From a virus: a DNA stretch of 33,761 nucleotides. The notes below the pieces were generated by a model. The model was not told where the DNA came from. It saw only the letters and a list, made by a program, of their open reading frames with translations, and did not search any database. The position numbers were made by a program, and so were the translations under genes. Of the stretch, positions 1 to 7,237 are shown in pieces (position 1 is the stretch's first letter; each line of letters begins with the position of its first letter). The stretch covers positions 1 through 33,761 of IMG/VR virus record IMGVR_UViG_3300017737_000039. One strand, 5' to 3'.

Positions 1-1
1 T

Positions 2-895
2 ATGAATAAGACTAAAGACGAAATGTTCAGAGAAATGTCTGATGGCATGAAAAAAATGAATGCTATGAAGATGAAAGAAATGATGGGCAAAATGTCTAAA
101 AAGTCTGAAGAACAAAATATAGAAAAAGATGCTAAGACGGAAGAAAGACTAAAATCAGTAGATGTTAAAGAACATGTAGATGCTCTTTTAAATTCTGACT
201 CAAATCTATCGGAAGACTTTAAATCTAAAGCAGCTACAATTTTTGAAACTGCCGTTAAATCTAAAATCAGATCAGAGATCAAAAGACTTGAAGATGAATA
301 TGCTTCTGAGTTGATTGAAGCTCAAACTGAAAACAGAAATTCTTTAACAGAAAAAGTCGATAACTATTTAAACTATGTTGTAGAAGAGTGGATGAAAGAA
401 AACGAACTTGCCCTTGAAAGAGGACTTAAAGGCGAGATCGCTGAAGATTTTATCTCTGGTCTAAAAACATTGTTTGAAGATCATTATATCGATGTGCCTA
501 ACGAAAAGTACGATGTACTTGAAGATCAGGCAGATAAAATTTCTAAGTTAGAGAAAAAATTAGAAGAAACAATTCAACAAGTAGTTGAAGCGAAAGAATC
601 TAATTCATCTTTGATTAAAGAAAAAGTTATGAACGATGTTTCATCGGACTTAACTGAAACCGAAATTGAAAAGTTTCAAACTTTGGCTCAAGATGTAGAG
701 TACTCAAATGAAGAAGGTTATTCTGAAAAGCTTAACACAATCAAAGAGTCTTACTTCCCAAGACAAAAAACTGAAACACAAAGCATTGATCATGAAGTAG
801 AAACTGGCACCGCTGTACAGGACGTTACAGAGGGTTCCCCAATGGACAGATACATATCTGCAATTGGTAAAACTGCTGTAATTAACGGCAATTAA
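2..895 (+). CDS. 22: Prohead core scaffolding protein, T4 gp22-like
   Basis: Internal scaffold of the prohead: it forms the core around which gp23 assembles and is degraded by the prohead protease (known for T4). The 297-residue product is highly charged, rich in Lys and Glu, without membrane segments, and probably coiled-coil over much of its length (clearest around residues 175-215). The stretch around residues 125-175 (YVVEEWMKENELALERGLK, then a GLKTLFEDH block) matches the conserved gp22 pattern EW-ENxLAxxxGxKxE...GLKxLFxEH. T4 gp22 is about 270 residues. The first 40 residues are Met/Lys-rich and not conserved with T4. The ATG lies at the window edge, so the true start could be upstream. 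It sits directly before the major capsid gene, the standard 22-23 order. Confidence 0.9.
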   Translation: MNKTKDEMFREMSDGMKKMNAMKMKEMMGKMSKKSEEQNIEKDAKTEERLKSVDVKEHVDALLNSDSNLSEDFKSKAATIFETAVKSKIRSEIKRLEDEYASELIEAQTENRNSLTEKVDNYLNYVVEEWMKENELALERGLKGEIAEDFISGLKTLFEDHYIDVPNEKYDVLEDQADKISKLEKKLEETIQQVVEAKESNSSLIKEKVMNDVSSDLTETEIEKFQTLAQDVEYSNEEGYSEKLNTIKESYFPRQKTETQSIDHEVETGTAVQDVTEGSPMDRYISAIGKTAVINGN

Positions 896-901
896 TAAAT
901 A
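894..901 (+). promoter_or_regulatory. Putative T4-type late promoter box (AATAAATA)
   Basis: AATAAATA lies across the end of the gp22 stop codon and 20 nt before the gp23 ATG. It differs from the T4 late consensus TATAAATA at the first base. A start about 6 nt downstream would give a short leader carrying the AAAGGAG ribosome site at 907-913. A late sigma (gp55) is encoded in this window. The assignment is inference from motif and position; AT-rich DNA gives chance matches. Confidence 0.45.
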
Positions 902-921
902 TAGATAAAGGAGAAACCAAA

Positions 922-2241
922 ATGTTTCAAACACAACATCTACAAGAAAAGTGGCAGCCAGTCCTAGAACACTCAGATTTACCTAAAATCGAGGATTCTT
1001 ACAGACGAGCTGTTACTACTTTGATCTTGGAAAACCAAGAAAAAGCAATGAGAGAAGACAGAGCATTTTTAGGTGAAGCTGCACCTACTAACGCAACTGG
1101 CGCTAACGTTGACAATTGGGACCCAATCCTAATTTCACTAGTAAGAAGAAGTATGCCGAACTTAATCGCATATGACATCTGTGGCGTACAACCAATGACT
1201 GGCCCAACAGGTCTGATTTTTGCAATGAGAGCAAGAGCAGCATCTGGCGACGGTGCAGAAGCATTAGTTGACGAACAGATTCCATTCTTATCTAACCAAG
1301 ACGCAGCTGGAAACACAGGTGGTGGTGACCAATCTGGTACTAACCCTGCTGTTCTTAACGACTCACCTTCTGCTGGTACGTACTCAACTGTAACAGGTAT
1401 GACTACTACTGAGGCGGAAACTCTAGGTGATGGTACAGACGAATTTGCAGAAATGGCATTCTCAATCGAGAAGCACACTGTAACTGCTGTATCAAGAGCG
1501 TTAAAAGCTGAATACACAATGGAACTTGCTCAAGACTTGAAAGCAATCCATGGTTTAGACGCTGAAACTGAACTTGCAAACATTCTATCTGCTGAAATCT
1601 TAACAGAGATCAACAGAGAAGTAGTAAGAAATATTTACAACTCTGCTGTAAAAGGCGCGGCTGTAAACACAACTACTGCAGGTATCTTTGATTTAGACAC
1701 AGACTCAAACGGAAGATGGTCTGTTGAGAAATTCAAAGGACTATTGTTCGCAATCGAAAGAGACGCAAATGCTATCGGACAACAAATCAGAAGAGGAAAA
1801 GGTAACATGATTATCACTTCAGCTGATGTTGCCTCTGCACTTCAAATGGCTGGTGTATTAGATTACACACCTGCTCTTAACAACAACCTAAACGTTGATG
1901 ACACAAGCACAACTTTCGCTGGTGTACTTAACGGTAGATACAAAGTATATGTTGACCCATATGCAGCTAACGTTGCAGCGTCACAATACTATGTGGTAGG
2001 ATACAAAGGAACTTCACCATACGATGCTGGTATGTTCTACTGCCCATATGTACCTCTACAAATGGTTAGAGCAGTTGGAGAAAACTCATTCCAACCGAAA
2101 ATCGGTTTCAAAACTAGATACGGTATCGCTGCAAACCCATTCCACACAGGAACAGTTGCGGCTGGAGCAAATGGAGCAATCTCTATCTCAGCTAACACAA
2201 ACAAATACTACAGAAGAGTTAAAGTTACAAACTTAATGTAA
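922..2241 (+). CDS. 23: Major capsid protein, T4 gp23-like
   Basis: Main hexameric shell protein of the head. The 439 residues include the gp23 hallmark block at about 65-105 (WDPILISLVRRSMPNLIAYD, then CGVQPMTGPTGLIFAMRARA). The N-terminal propeptide ends in a likely prohead-protease site, L-G-E followed by A-A at residues 50-54; T4 gp23 is cut after a comparable L-A-E. The protein is shorter than T4 gp23 (521), as in many marine relatives. The start is fixed by a strong ribosome site AAAGGAG (907-913) 8 nt before the ATG. Codon choice is visibly richer in C-ending codons (AAC, TAC, TTC) than in neighbouring genes, as expected for a very highly expressed protein. A strong terminator follows directly. 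Confidence 0.98.
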   Translation: MFQTQHLQEKWQPVLEHSDLPKIEDSYRRAVTTLILENQEKAMREDRAFLGEAAPTNATGANVDNWDPILISLVRRSMPNLIAYDICGVQPMTGPTGLIFAMRARAASGDGAEALVDEQIPFLSNQDAAGNTGGGDQSGTNPAVLNDSPSAGTYSTVTGMTTTEAETLGDGTDEFAEMAFSIEKHTVTAVSRALKAEYTMELAQDLKAIHGLDAETELANILSAEILTEINREVVRNIYNSAVKGAAVNTTTAGIFDLDTDSNGRWSVEKFKGLLFAIERDANAIGQQIRRGKGNMIITSADVASALQMAGVLDYTPALNNNLNVDDTSTTFAGVLNGRYKVYVDPYAANVAASQYYVVGYKGTSPYDAGMFYCPYVPLQMVRAVGENSFQPKIGFKTRYGIAANPFHTGTVAAGANGAISISANTNKYYRRVKVTNLM

Positions 2242-2264
2242 TACTTGTTGATACAAATATTAAG

Positions 2265-2290
2265 AAAGGGCGCTTCGGCGCCCTTTTTTT
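2265..2290 (+). terminator. Rho-independent terminator after gp23
   Basis: A perfect 9-bp stem (AAAGGGCGC / GCGCCCTTT) closes a TTCG tetraloop at 2274-2277 and runs into a T tract to 2290. The C(UUCG)G loop is exceptionally stable. It starts 23 nt after the gp23 stop and would end the abundant capsid transcript. Confidence 0.95.
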
Positions 2291-2293
2291 TAT

Positions 2294-2301
2294 AATAAAT
2301 A
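2294..2301 (+). promoter_or_regulatory. Possible late promoter box (AATAAATA) after the gp23 terminator
   Basis: The same AATAAATA octamer as before gp23 stands immediately after the terminator T run and 5 nt before the ATG at 2307. If used, transcription would begin at about the 2307 start codon, leaving that gene leaderless but serving the tail-tube-like gene at 2551. Position and identity with the gp23 box are the only evidence. Confidence 0.3.
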
Positions 2302-2306
2302 ATATC

Positions 2307-2546
2307 ATGAAATCACCATACAAAGAACTTTTAGGAATATTACTATCAGGTGGAATACTATCTATCGTAATTTTAGGAATATCAAACTCATGGCCTTTTT
2401 TAAAAGACCCTAATCCTCTTGATAAAGTAGAAGAAAGAATTGACGAAGTTATACAAAAAGAAAAAATCCTTACAGAAAACGAAAAACAATTAAAACAACA
2501 ATCCATTAGTAAAGAGTGGAATGATCTAGACAAGGAAGATAAATAG
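2307..2546 (+). CDS. Small single-pass membrane protein, function unknown
   Basis: A 79-residue product not recognised as any family. Residues 8-27 form one hydrophobic segment (LLGILLSGGILSIVILGISN) that should span the membrane, after a short N-terminus with Lys at positions 2 and 6. Residues 37-79 are very charged (Lys/Glu/Asp) and likely helical or coiled-coil, probably cytoplasmic. No clear Shine-Dalgarno precedes the ATG; upstream is only the AT-rich tract after the gp23 terminator. The next gene begins 4 nt after its stop, so the two are probably co-transcribed. It could be a head- or tail-assembly accessory or an envelope-acting peptide, but nothing in the sequence decides this. Confidence 0.7.
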   Translation: MKSPYKELLGILLSGGILSIVILGISNSWPFLKDPNPLDKVEERIDEVIQKEKILTENEKQLKQQSISKEWNDLDKEDK

Positions 2547-2550
2547 TAAT

Positions 2551-3123
2551 ATGACTATTAGAAGACAACCAGAAAGTATTGATTACGCATCACCAACGCA
2601 GTTTGTATTAAAGATCAATCAACTACCAGAAGTACAATTCTTTATTACTAATTGTAATTTGCCAGGGGTTAATCTTGGTGAAGCAGTTATTCCTACACCC
2701 TTAAAACAAATTCCTGTTATGGGTGATGAATTAACATTTGAAAATTTATCTATTGGATTTCTTGTAAACGAAGAGTTTTCAAACTACATTGAAATACAGA
2801 AATGGTTAAATGCAATTGGGTTTCCACAATCAAGAGATCAGTTTACTAATTTCAAAGCAAATCAATCAATAACACCACAAGATAGATTAGGTATACAAAA
2901 TGATTCAGTACCAGGTAAGGCAACACCTGCAAACGCAATGTTTTCAGATGCAACACTAACTTTACTTACAAATAAAAACAATCCTATTGCAGAGGTTAAA
3001 TTTGAAGATTTATATCCTGTATCATTATCATCATTAGAATTTTCTCAAGAACAAACAGATGTTCAGTATTTAAAAGCGTCAGCAGATTTTTCATATAAAT
3101 ATTATACGATTACACAACTGTAA
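2551..3123 (+). CDS. Tail-tube-fold virion protein (T4 gp19-like)
   Basis: A 190-residue protein resembling the T4 gp19 tail-tube family. The layout matches: an N-terminal strand pair (PTQFVLKINQLPEVQFFITN), a CNLPG turn comparable to the K-A-T-A-LPAG turn of gp19, an I-P-V-x-G-D-x-L-x-F block aligned with gp19 INVAGDRTF, a helix with a conserved Trp (IQKWLNAIGFP), and C-terminal strands containing LYPVSLSSLEF against gp19 LWPTNVGELQL. It is somewhat longer than gp19 (163). It may be a second tube-fold protein (tube initiator, cap or completion protein) rather than the main tube protein, which in T4-like phages normally lies beside the sheath gene. Its place after gp23 favours an accessory structural role. 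Confidence 0.6.
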   Translation: MTIRRQPESIDYASPTQFVLKINQLPEVQFFITNCNLPGVNLGEAVIPTPLKQIPVMGDELTFENLSIGFLVNEEFSNYIEIQKWLNAIGFPQSRDQFTNFKANQSITPQDRLGIQNDSVPGKATPANAMFSDATLTLLTNKNNPIAEVKFEDLYPVSLSSLEFSQEQTDVQYLKASADFSYKYYTITQL

Positions 3124-3147
3124 TTAATTCACAACAACGGAGAGACA

Positions 3148-3195
3148 ATGATACCTTATACAGAGGAAGAATGGAAATGGGTTTCGGGCAAATAA
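3148..3195 (+). CDS. Possible 15-residue mini-ORF before uvsY
   Basis: ATG at 3148 opens a 15-codon frame (MIPYTEEEWKWVSGK) ending TAA at 3195. A good ribosome site, ACGGAGAG at about 3137-3144, is well spaced from the ATG, which is unusual for spacer DNA here. Its stop codon lies in the inverted repeat 3179-3199, immediately before the uvsY promoter. It could be a leader-type peptide or a remnant; there is no homology evidence. Confidence 0.3.
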   Translation: MIPYTEEEWKWVSGK

Positions 3196-3199
3196 ACCC
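3179..3199 (+). repeat. Inverted repeat abutting the uvsY -35 box, weak terminator candidate
   Basis: GGGTTT (3179-3184) and AAACCC (3194-3199) pair around a 9-nt loop, followed by TTGACATT rather than a clean T tract. As RNA it could weakly terminate the structural transcript; as DNA it touches the -35 box. A comparable arrangement is seen at 20080. Confidence 0.4.
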
Positions 3200-3228
3200 T
3201 TGACATTACACACGAATTAGTGTATAAA
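3200..3228 (+). promoter_or_regulatory. Sigma70-type promoter for uvsY
   Basis: TTGACA (3200-3205), a 17-nt spacer, then TATAAA (3223-3228). This is a consensus -35 and near-consensus -10 at ideal spacing. The predicted start of transcription, about 3234-3237, coincides with the uvsY ATG at 3237, so the transcript would have almost no leader. Confidence 0.8.
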
Positions 3229-3236
3229 TTTATATT

Positions 3237-3668
3237 ATGACATTAGACGAATTAAAAAAAATAGTAGCAAAAGAATTACCCGTAAACAAAGATCATCTTG
3301 ATACAGAAAGTTTACGAGGACAAGAACTATACGCAAAATTTTTAGACTATAAAACTAACTTTGCTTTTTTACTTGCAAAGGCAAAGGGTGAGTACAAAAG
3401 ATTATACAGAGAAAAGTGGGAATACTATGGTGGAAAAGCAGATGCCAAAATATATGCAACAAAACCATTTGACTTAAAAGTACTCAAAACAGATTTATCA
3501 GTTTACATAGAATCAGATCAAGAAATCATTGACTCAGAAAATAAAATAGTTTACTTAGAGGAAACTGTTAAGTATATCGATGGTGTTTTAAAGGCAATCA
3601 ATTCTAGAGGTTGGGATATTAAAAACAGTTTAGAGGCAATGAAATTTGAAGCTGGATTAATGGGGTAA
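3237..3668 (+). CDS. uvsY: UvsY recombination mediator
   Basis: Mediator that loads the UvsX recombinase on gp32-coated single-stranded DNA (T4 knowledge). The 143 residues match T4 UvsY (137) in length and pattern: an N-terminal LDELKK helix, L-Y-A-K-F-L-D-Y (T4 M-L-Y-S-K-W-L-N), the basic Y-R-E-K-W-E-Y-Y-G-G-K-A-D block (T4 KARLDYYSGRGDG), and the C-terminal L-K-A-I-N-S-R-G-W-D-I-K...FEAG ending (T4 L-D-A-I-K-S-R-G-F-A-I-K...FEAGK). The ATG at 3237 aligns with the T4 N-terminus. There is no Shine-Dalgarno before it, and the promoter at 3200-3228 suggests a leaderless or nearly leaderless message. Confidence 0.93.
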   Translation: MTLDELKKIVAKELPVNKDHLDTESLRGQELYAKFLDYKTNFAFLLAKAKGEYKRLYREKWEYYGGKADAKIYATKPFDLKVLKTDLSVYIESDQEIIDSENKIVYLEETVKYIDGVLKAINSRGWDIKNSLEAMKFEAGLMG

Positions 3669-3673
3669 TACAA

Positions 3674-4762
3674 ATGATTTGTAAAGTACCCAGTGTTTCG
3701 CTTAACATATCTTCACAAGGTTACATTAATCTATGTTGTGAAGCTCCTGTTTATCACATAAAACATATTGACGAAGTTGATGACCTAGAAGATTTTTTTA
3801 ATTCTAGTGTTATGGATTACTATAACAAAAATAAAAAAAATGCATGTGTACAATGTTTAAAAAAAACTAATAATGGAATTGAAACATTTAAAACAAGAAT
3901 AGAAAAATATTTTGTTTTTCCAAATGACAACTTAGATAAACAAGCAAGAAGCGTAGGAATGAATGTTCCTGTTCGTCATTTAGAATTTACTTTATCAAAT
4001 ATATGTAATCAAACGTGTGCTATGTGTGGTAGTTTTTACAGTAACAAATGGCAAGACTTAGATAAAAAATTAGGTAGAAAAGTTTTTCCTTTACAAAAAG
4101 TAGGTAATGATGCTGTTGATAAAATAGAAAAAATTTTATACGGATTAAATTATATTGAATTAAAAGGTGGTGAACCATTTGCAGATATAAAAAATTTTAG
4201 AATTTTAAAAAAACTAGTTGAAGTAAATCCCAAATGCATGGTACATATTGTTACAAACATGCAACGTATCACACCAGAAGCAATGTCAATAGTTAAACAA
4301 CTTCCTAATACAAAATTATTTGCTAGTATTGATGGTACTCATAAAATATATGATTGGATAAGAGACGGAAATTTTGATAAGACTGTCAAAACAATGGAAC
4401 AATATTATAATGAAACAGGCAACACAATTCAAATAGGAACAACAATTAGTTTATATAACTTTTTTAACTTATTAGATATACAAGATTATTTTTCTGATAA
4501 AAAATATATTCATAATGTTGTATTTGATAATTGGGTTAATAGTATAGAAGATGGTGCGCCTAATGTTTTAAGAGAAGAAGTATATAACAAACAAATATTA
4601 AAACATCAAAAAACATTAAAAAATTTTACACCTAAAAAATATACAATTCCAAAAGACAAAAATTATAATCACAGAATAAATTTTGACATATTAAATAAAC
4701 ATAGAGGATTTAATTTACTTGATCATGTTCCTCAATTAAAAGAATGGTATAATCAATGTTAA
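3674..4762 (+). CDS. Radical SAM protein with N-terminal SPASM-like cysteines
   Basis: Predicted iron-sulfur radical SAM enzyme of 362 residues. The core cluster motif is C-x3-C-x2-C at C111, C115 and C118 (CNQTCAMC), followed by the SAM-binding G-G-E-P at 165-168. Ahead of the core, C3, C21-C22, C58 and C61 are spaced as in SPASM-like auxiliary-cluster modules (C...CC...CxxC), here at the N-terminus rather than the usual C-terminus. The substrate cannot be read from sequence; relatives modify peptides, tRNA or small molecules. It begins 5 nt after uvsY and overlaps the following methyltransferase by 7 nt (ATGTTAA), so the two are probably coupled. The gene is especially AT-rich with long A runs, consistent with accessory cargo inserted between uvsY and uvsW. 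Confidence 0.85.
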   Translation: MICKVPSVSLNISSQGYINLCCEAPVYHIKHIDEVDDLEDFFNSSVMDYYNKNKKNACVQCLKKTNNGIETFKTRIEKYFVFPNDNLDKQARSVGMNVPVRHLEFTLSNICNQTCAMCGSFYSNKWQDLDKKLGRKVFPLQKVGNDAVDKIEKILYGLNYIELKGGEPFADIKNFRILKKLVEVNPKCMVHIVTNMQRITPEAMSIVKQLPNTKLFASIDGTHKIYDWIRDGNFDKTVKTMEQYYNETGNTIQIGTTISLYNFFNLLDIQDYFSDKKYIHNVVFDNWVNSIEDGAPNVLREEVYNKQILKHQKTLKNFTPKKYTIPKDKNYNHRINFDILNKHRGFNLLDHVPQLKEWYNQC

Positions 4763-5265
4763 AGTTAGAAGATATTTGGTTTCAACCTATTAAACAAATG
4801 CGAAACGAGGAATACTCATTCCTTGATAACTTCATTACAGAAAAAACTTATGGCAATATCTTAGAGATAGGGCAAGGTGGTTCTACTGTAATTTTACTAG
4901 ATGCAACTGCTCATACTTTTAGAAAAGTTGTTTCAATAGATTTAAAATTTAAACTGAAAGATACTATGCAGTATTTACCTATTACATATAAAAATAGATT
5001 AAGTATAATTCAACAAGATTCAAAAACATATCAAACTAAAGAAAAATTTGGTTGTCTTTTAATTGACGGAGATCATTACGGAAACGCAGTAAGAAAAGAC
5101 ACAATGAATTTTTGGGAAAATCTTGAAGACGATGGTTATTGTATTTTTCATGATTACAATTTAAGTAAGGATGTTACAAAGTTTGTAGATGATTGGGTTA
5201 ATAAATTCAAACAAGCAGAGTATGTGACAATTCAAAATAACTTAGTTGTATTGCAGAAAGTATAA
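4756..5265 (+). CDS. Class I SAM-dependent methyltransferase
   Basis: A 169-residue Rossmann-fold methyltransferase of the Methyltransf_24-like type. Motif I is ILEIGQGGST at about 35-44. An acidic residue ends the second strand (VVSIDLKF). The diagnostic motif is L-L-I-D-G-D-H-Y-G-N-A-V-x-x-D, followed by a D-G-Y-C-I-F-H-D-Y strand. Enzymes of this type often act on sugars or small molecules, but the substrate here is unknown. Its start overlaps the end of the radical SAM gene by 7 nt and uvsW begins 4 nt after its stop. The shared cassette suggests the two enzymes act on one substrate, which is inference. Confidence 0.82.
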   Translation: MLKLEDIWFQPIKQMRNEEYSFLDNFITEKTYGNILEIGQGGSTVILLDATAHTFRKVVSIDLKFKLKDTMQYLPITYKNRLSIIQQDSKTYQTKEKFGCLLIDGDHYGNAVRKDTMNFWENLEDDGYCIFHDYNLSKDVTKFVDDWVNKFKQAEYVTIQNNLVVLQKV

Positions 5266-5269
5266 TACT

Positions 5270-6712
5270 ATGACTACTTGGATTAAAAAAATAGATGATG
5301 TTCATTTATACATTTATTCAGAACCATCGGTATTAAAAGAGTTATCAACTTATTTTACATTTGAAGTGCCTGGTGCAAAGTTTATGCCAACGGTTAGAAA
5401 TAGGATGTGGGATGGCAAGATAAGATTATTCTCATTACGAAACAATACAATTTATGTAGGGTTACTTCCATACATAGAAGAATTTTTAAATAATAATCAA
5501 ATCACATATACTCTTGACGATAACGTAAAAACTGATACTAAAGTTACAGAGGAAAATGTTATTGGATTTATTAACTCATTAAAAATTCCATTTGAATATA
5601 GAGATTATCAATTACAATGTATTATGAGTGCATTGGCAAAACAGCGTGGATTGTTTGTGTCGCCAACTGCGTCTGGTAAGTCTTATATGATTTATGTGCT
5701 TACTAGATTTTATAGACTTATGGATAAAAAGATTTTAATTATTGTTCCAACAACTTCATTAGTAGAACAAATGGCAACTGATTTTGTTGACTATGGTTGG
5801 AGTATGAAACAAATACATAGAATTTATTCTGGTCATGATAGAGAGACACACAAACCTGTTGTAATATCTACATGGCAATCCTTATATAAACTTCCAAAGA
5901 AATTTTTTAAAGACTATGGTGTAGTGTTTGGGGATGAAGCACATTTATTTAAAGCAAAGTCACTAACAAATATTATGGAAAAACTTACAGATTGTCCATA
6001 TCGTTTTGGATTTACAGGAACACTTGACGGAACACAAACACATAGATTAGTATTAGAGGGATTATTCAGTAAAGCAGAAAAAGTAATTACAACAAAAGAG
6101 TTAATGGATAAGAATACACTTGCTAAACTAAATGTTGTTTGTTTACTTTTAAAACACAAAGAAGAGGAATCAAAGTCTATTAAAGATAGCAACTATGCTG
6201 AAGAAATACAATATCTAATTTCAAACAAAAGACGAAACAAATTTTTATTTAATCTATGCGACAATCTAAAAGGTAATACATTATTACTTTATCAGATGGT
6301 TGAGAAACATGGTCTGGTATTATATAACATGTGTATAAAATTAGATAGAGATTTACATTTTGTACACGGTGGTGTTGACGCACAGGAAAGAGAACAAATA
6401 AGAAGACTAACAGAAAAATCAGATAAGAGTTTAATCATTGCTTCTTATGGAACATTTTCTACAGGTATCAATATTAAGAATATCAATAATGTAATATTCG
6501 CATCACCAAGTAAATCAAGAATTAGAGTATTACAGTCTATTGGTAGAGGATTACGAAAGAGTGAAACTAAAAATGATGTAACGTTATATGATATATCAGA
6601 TGACCTATCATACAAAAATAAAAAAAACTTTACGTTAAGACACTTTGAAGAACGAATAAATATTTACAACGAAGAAGAGTTTGATTACAGAATAGATAAA
6701 GTCAACCTATGA
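5270..6712 (+). CDS. uvsW: UvsW RNA-DNA / branched-DNA helicase
   Basis: Superfamily 2 helicase that in T4 unwinds R-loops and branched DNA and moves the phage from origin- to recombination-dependent replication. It has 480 residues (T4 about 500). Motifs: an N-terminal substrate domain with M-W-D-G-K-I-R-L-F, the Q-like F-E-Y-R-D-Y-Q, Walker A S-P-T-A-S-G-K-S (131-138), DEAH (222-225), F-T-G-T-L (motif III), and motif VI SIGRGLRKS. I place the start at ATG 5270 (MTTWIKKID) because the upstream in-frame extension uses a TTG inside the preceding gene. TATAAT at 5261-5266 lies just before the ATG but has no good -35 box. Confidence 0.95.
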   Translation: MTTWIKKIDDVHLYIYSEPSVLKELSTYFTFEVPGAKFMPTVRNRMWDGKIRLFSLRNNTIYVGLLPYIEEFLNNNQITYTLDDNVKTDTKVTEENVIGFINSLKIPFEYRDYQLQCIMSALAKQRGLFVSPTASGKSYMIYVLTRFYRLMDKKILIIVPTTSLVEQMATDFVDYGWSMKQIHRIYSGHDRETHKPVVISTWQSLYKLPKKFFKDYGVVFGDEAHLFKAKSLTNIMEKLTDCPYRFGFTGTLDGTQTHRLVLEGLFSKAEKVITTKELMDKNTLAKLNVVCLLLKHKEEESKSIKDSNYAEEIQYLISNKRRNKFLFNLCDNLKGNTLLLYQMVEKHGLVLYNMCIKLDRDLHFVHGGVDAQEREQIRRLTEKSDKSLIIASYGTFSTGINIKNINNVIFASPSKSRIRVLQSIGRGLRKSETKNDVTLYDISDDLSYKNKKNFTLRHFEERINIYNEEEFDYRIDKVNL

Positions 6713-6767
6713 TAAATCATTTACACCCACCTAGCGTGTCTTATTCTTCCATTAAAAAGGGTATTAT

Positions 6768-7199
6768 ATGTATTATATAAAACTAACTAACGGCGATGAT
6801 ATAGTTGCCACTATTGCGTCTAAATCAAAGGGAGATTTTACAACTCTTGTTAATCCTTTTAAAATGGATACTAGACCTATGGTTACCGAAGAAGGTGTAA
6901 TAGACACTTTGTCACTATCTTCTTGGTTACATCCATATTCAGAGGATACTAGCGTTAGAGTTGCGAAAGCAGCCATCGTTACAATTGCTCCAGCATCTAT
7001 TGGATTAAAAACATTTTACAAAAAACAATTAGATAATTTTACAAAAAACAGAGACAAATTAGCAGAGAGAGAATGGAAAATTAAACAAAGAGAAAAACCA
7101 AAACGAATCGAAACTAGACATGATGATTATGATTATGATGACTACGAAATGGAAGAGATTGAAGAACTAAAAAAAATTAAAAAAAGAATATACAATTAA
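6768..7199 (+). CDS. Conserved-type phage protein, possible Sm-like fold, function unknown
   Basis: A 143-residue protein. The N-terminal 70 residues look like a small beta barrel (YYIKLTNGDDIVATI, then LVNPFKM), a pattern reminiscent of Sm/LSm-type proteins in which a chain begins with a substrate-level strand and a G-x-D/E-I/L-x-G/A turn. The C-terminal half is a charged helix with a run of Asp/Tyr (about residues 118-127) and ends Lys-rich. I cannot name it. A weak ribosome site AAGGG (about 6757) precedes the ATG. It sits between uvsW and the promoter of the late sigma gene, which may point to a link with late transcription or RNA handling, but that is only position. Confidence 0.6.
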   Translation: MYYIKLTNGDDIVATIASKSKGDFTTLVNPFKMDTRPMVTEEGVIDTLSLSSWLHPYSEDTSVRVAKAAIVTIAPASIGLKTFYKKQLDNFTKNRDKLAEREWKIKQREKPKRIETRHDDYDYDDYEMEEIEELKKIKKRIYN

Positions 7200-7202
7200 C
7201 CC

Positions 7203-7232
7203 TTGACAAATACATCATAAAGGTGATACAAA
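7203..7232 (+). promoter_or_regulatory. Sigma70-type promoter for gene 55
   Basis: TTGACA at 7203-7208, an 18-nt spacer, then TACAAA (7227-7232), preceded by TGA. The predicted start falls near the ATG at 7238, so the gp55 message would be nearly leaderless. The -35 box begins 3 nt after the stop of the previous gene. Confidence 0.65.
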
Positions 7233-7237
7233 TAGAA

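Noticed and set aside
999-1517. Long open frame of 172 codons on the - strand inside gp23
   Set aside because: It is antisense to the certain major capsid gene, has no ribosome site or known motif, and arises from the codon bias of gp23.
5246-5269. Extended uvsW start inside the preceding methyltransferase gene
   Set aside because: It would need a TTG start without ribosome site; ATG 5270 lies 4 nt after the previous stop and fits the gene spacing here.
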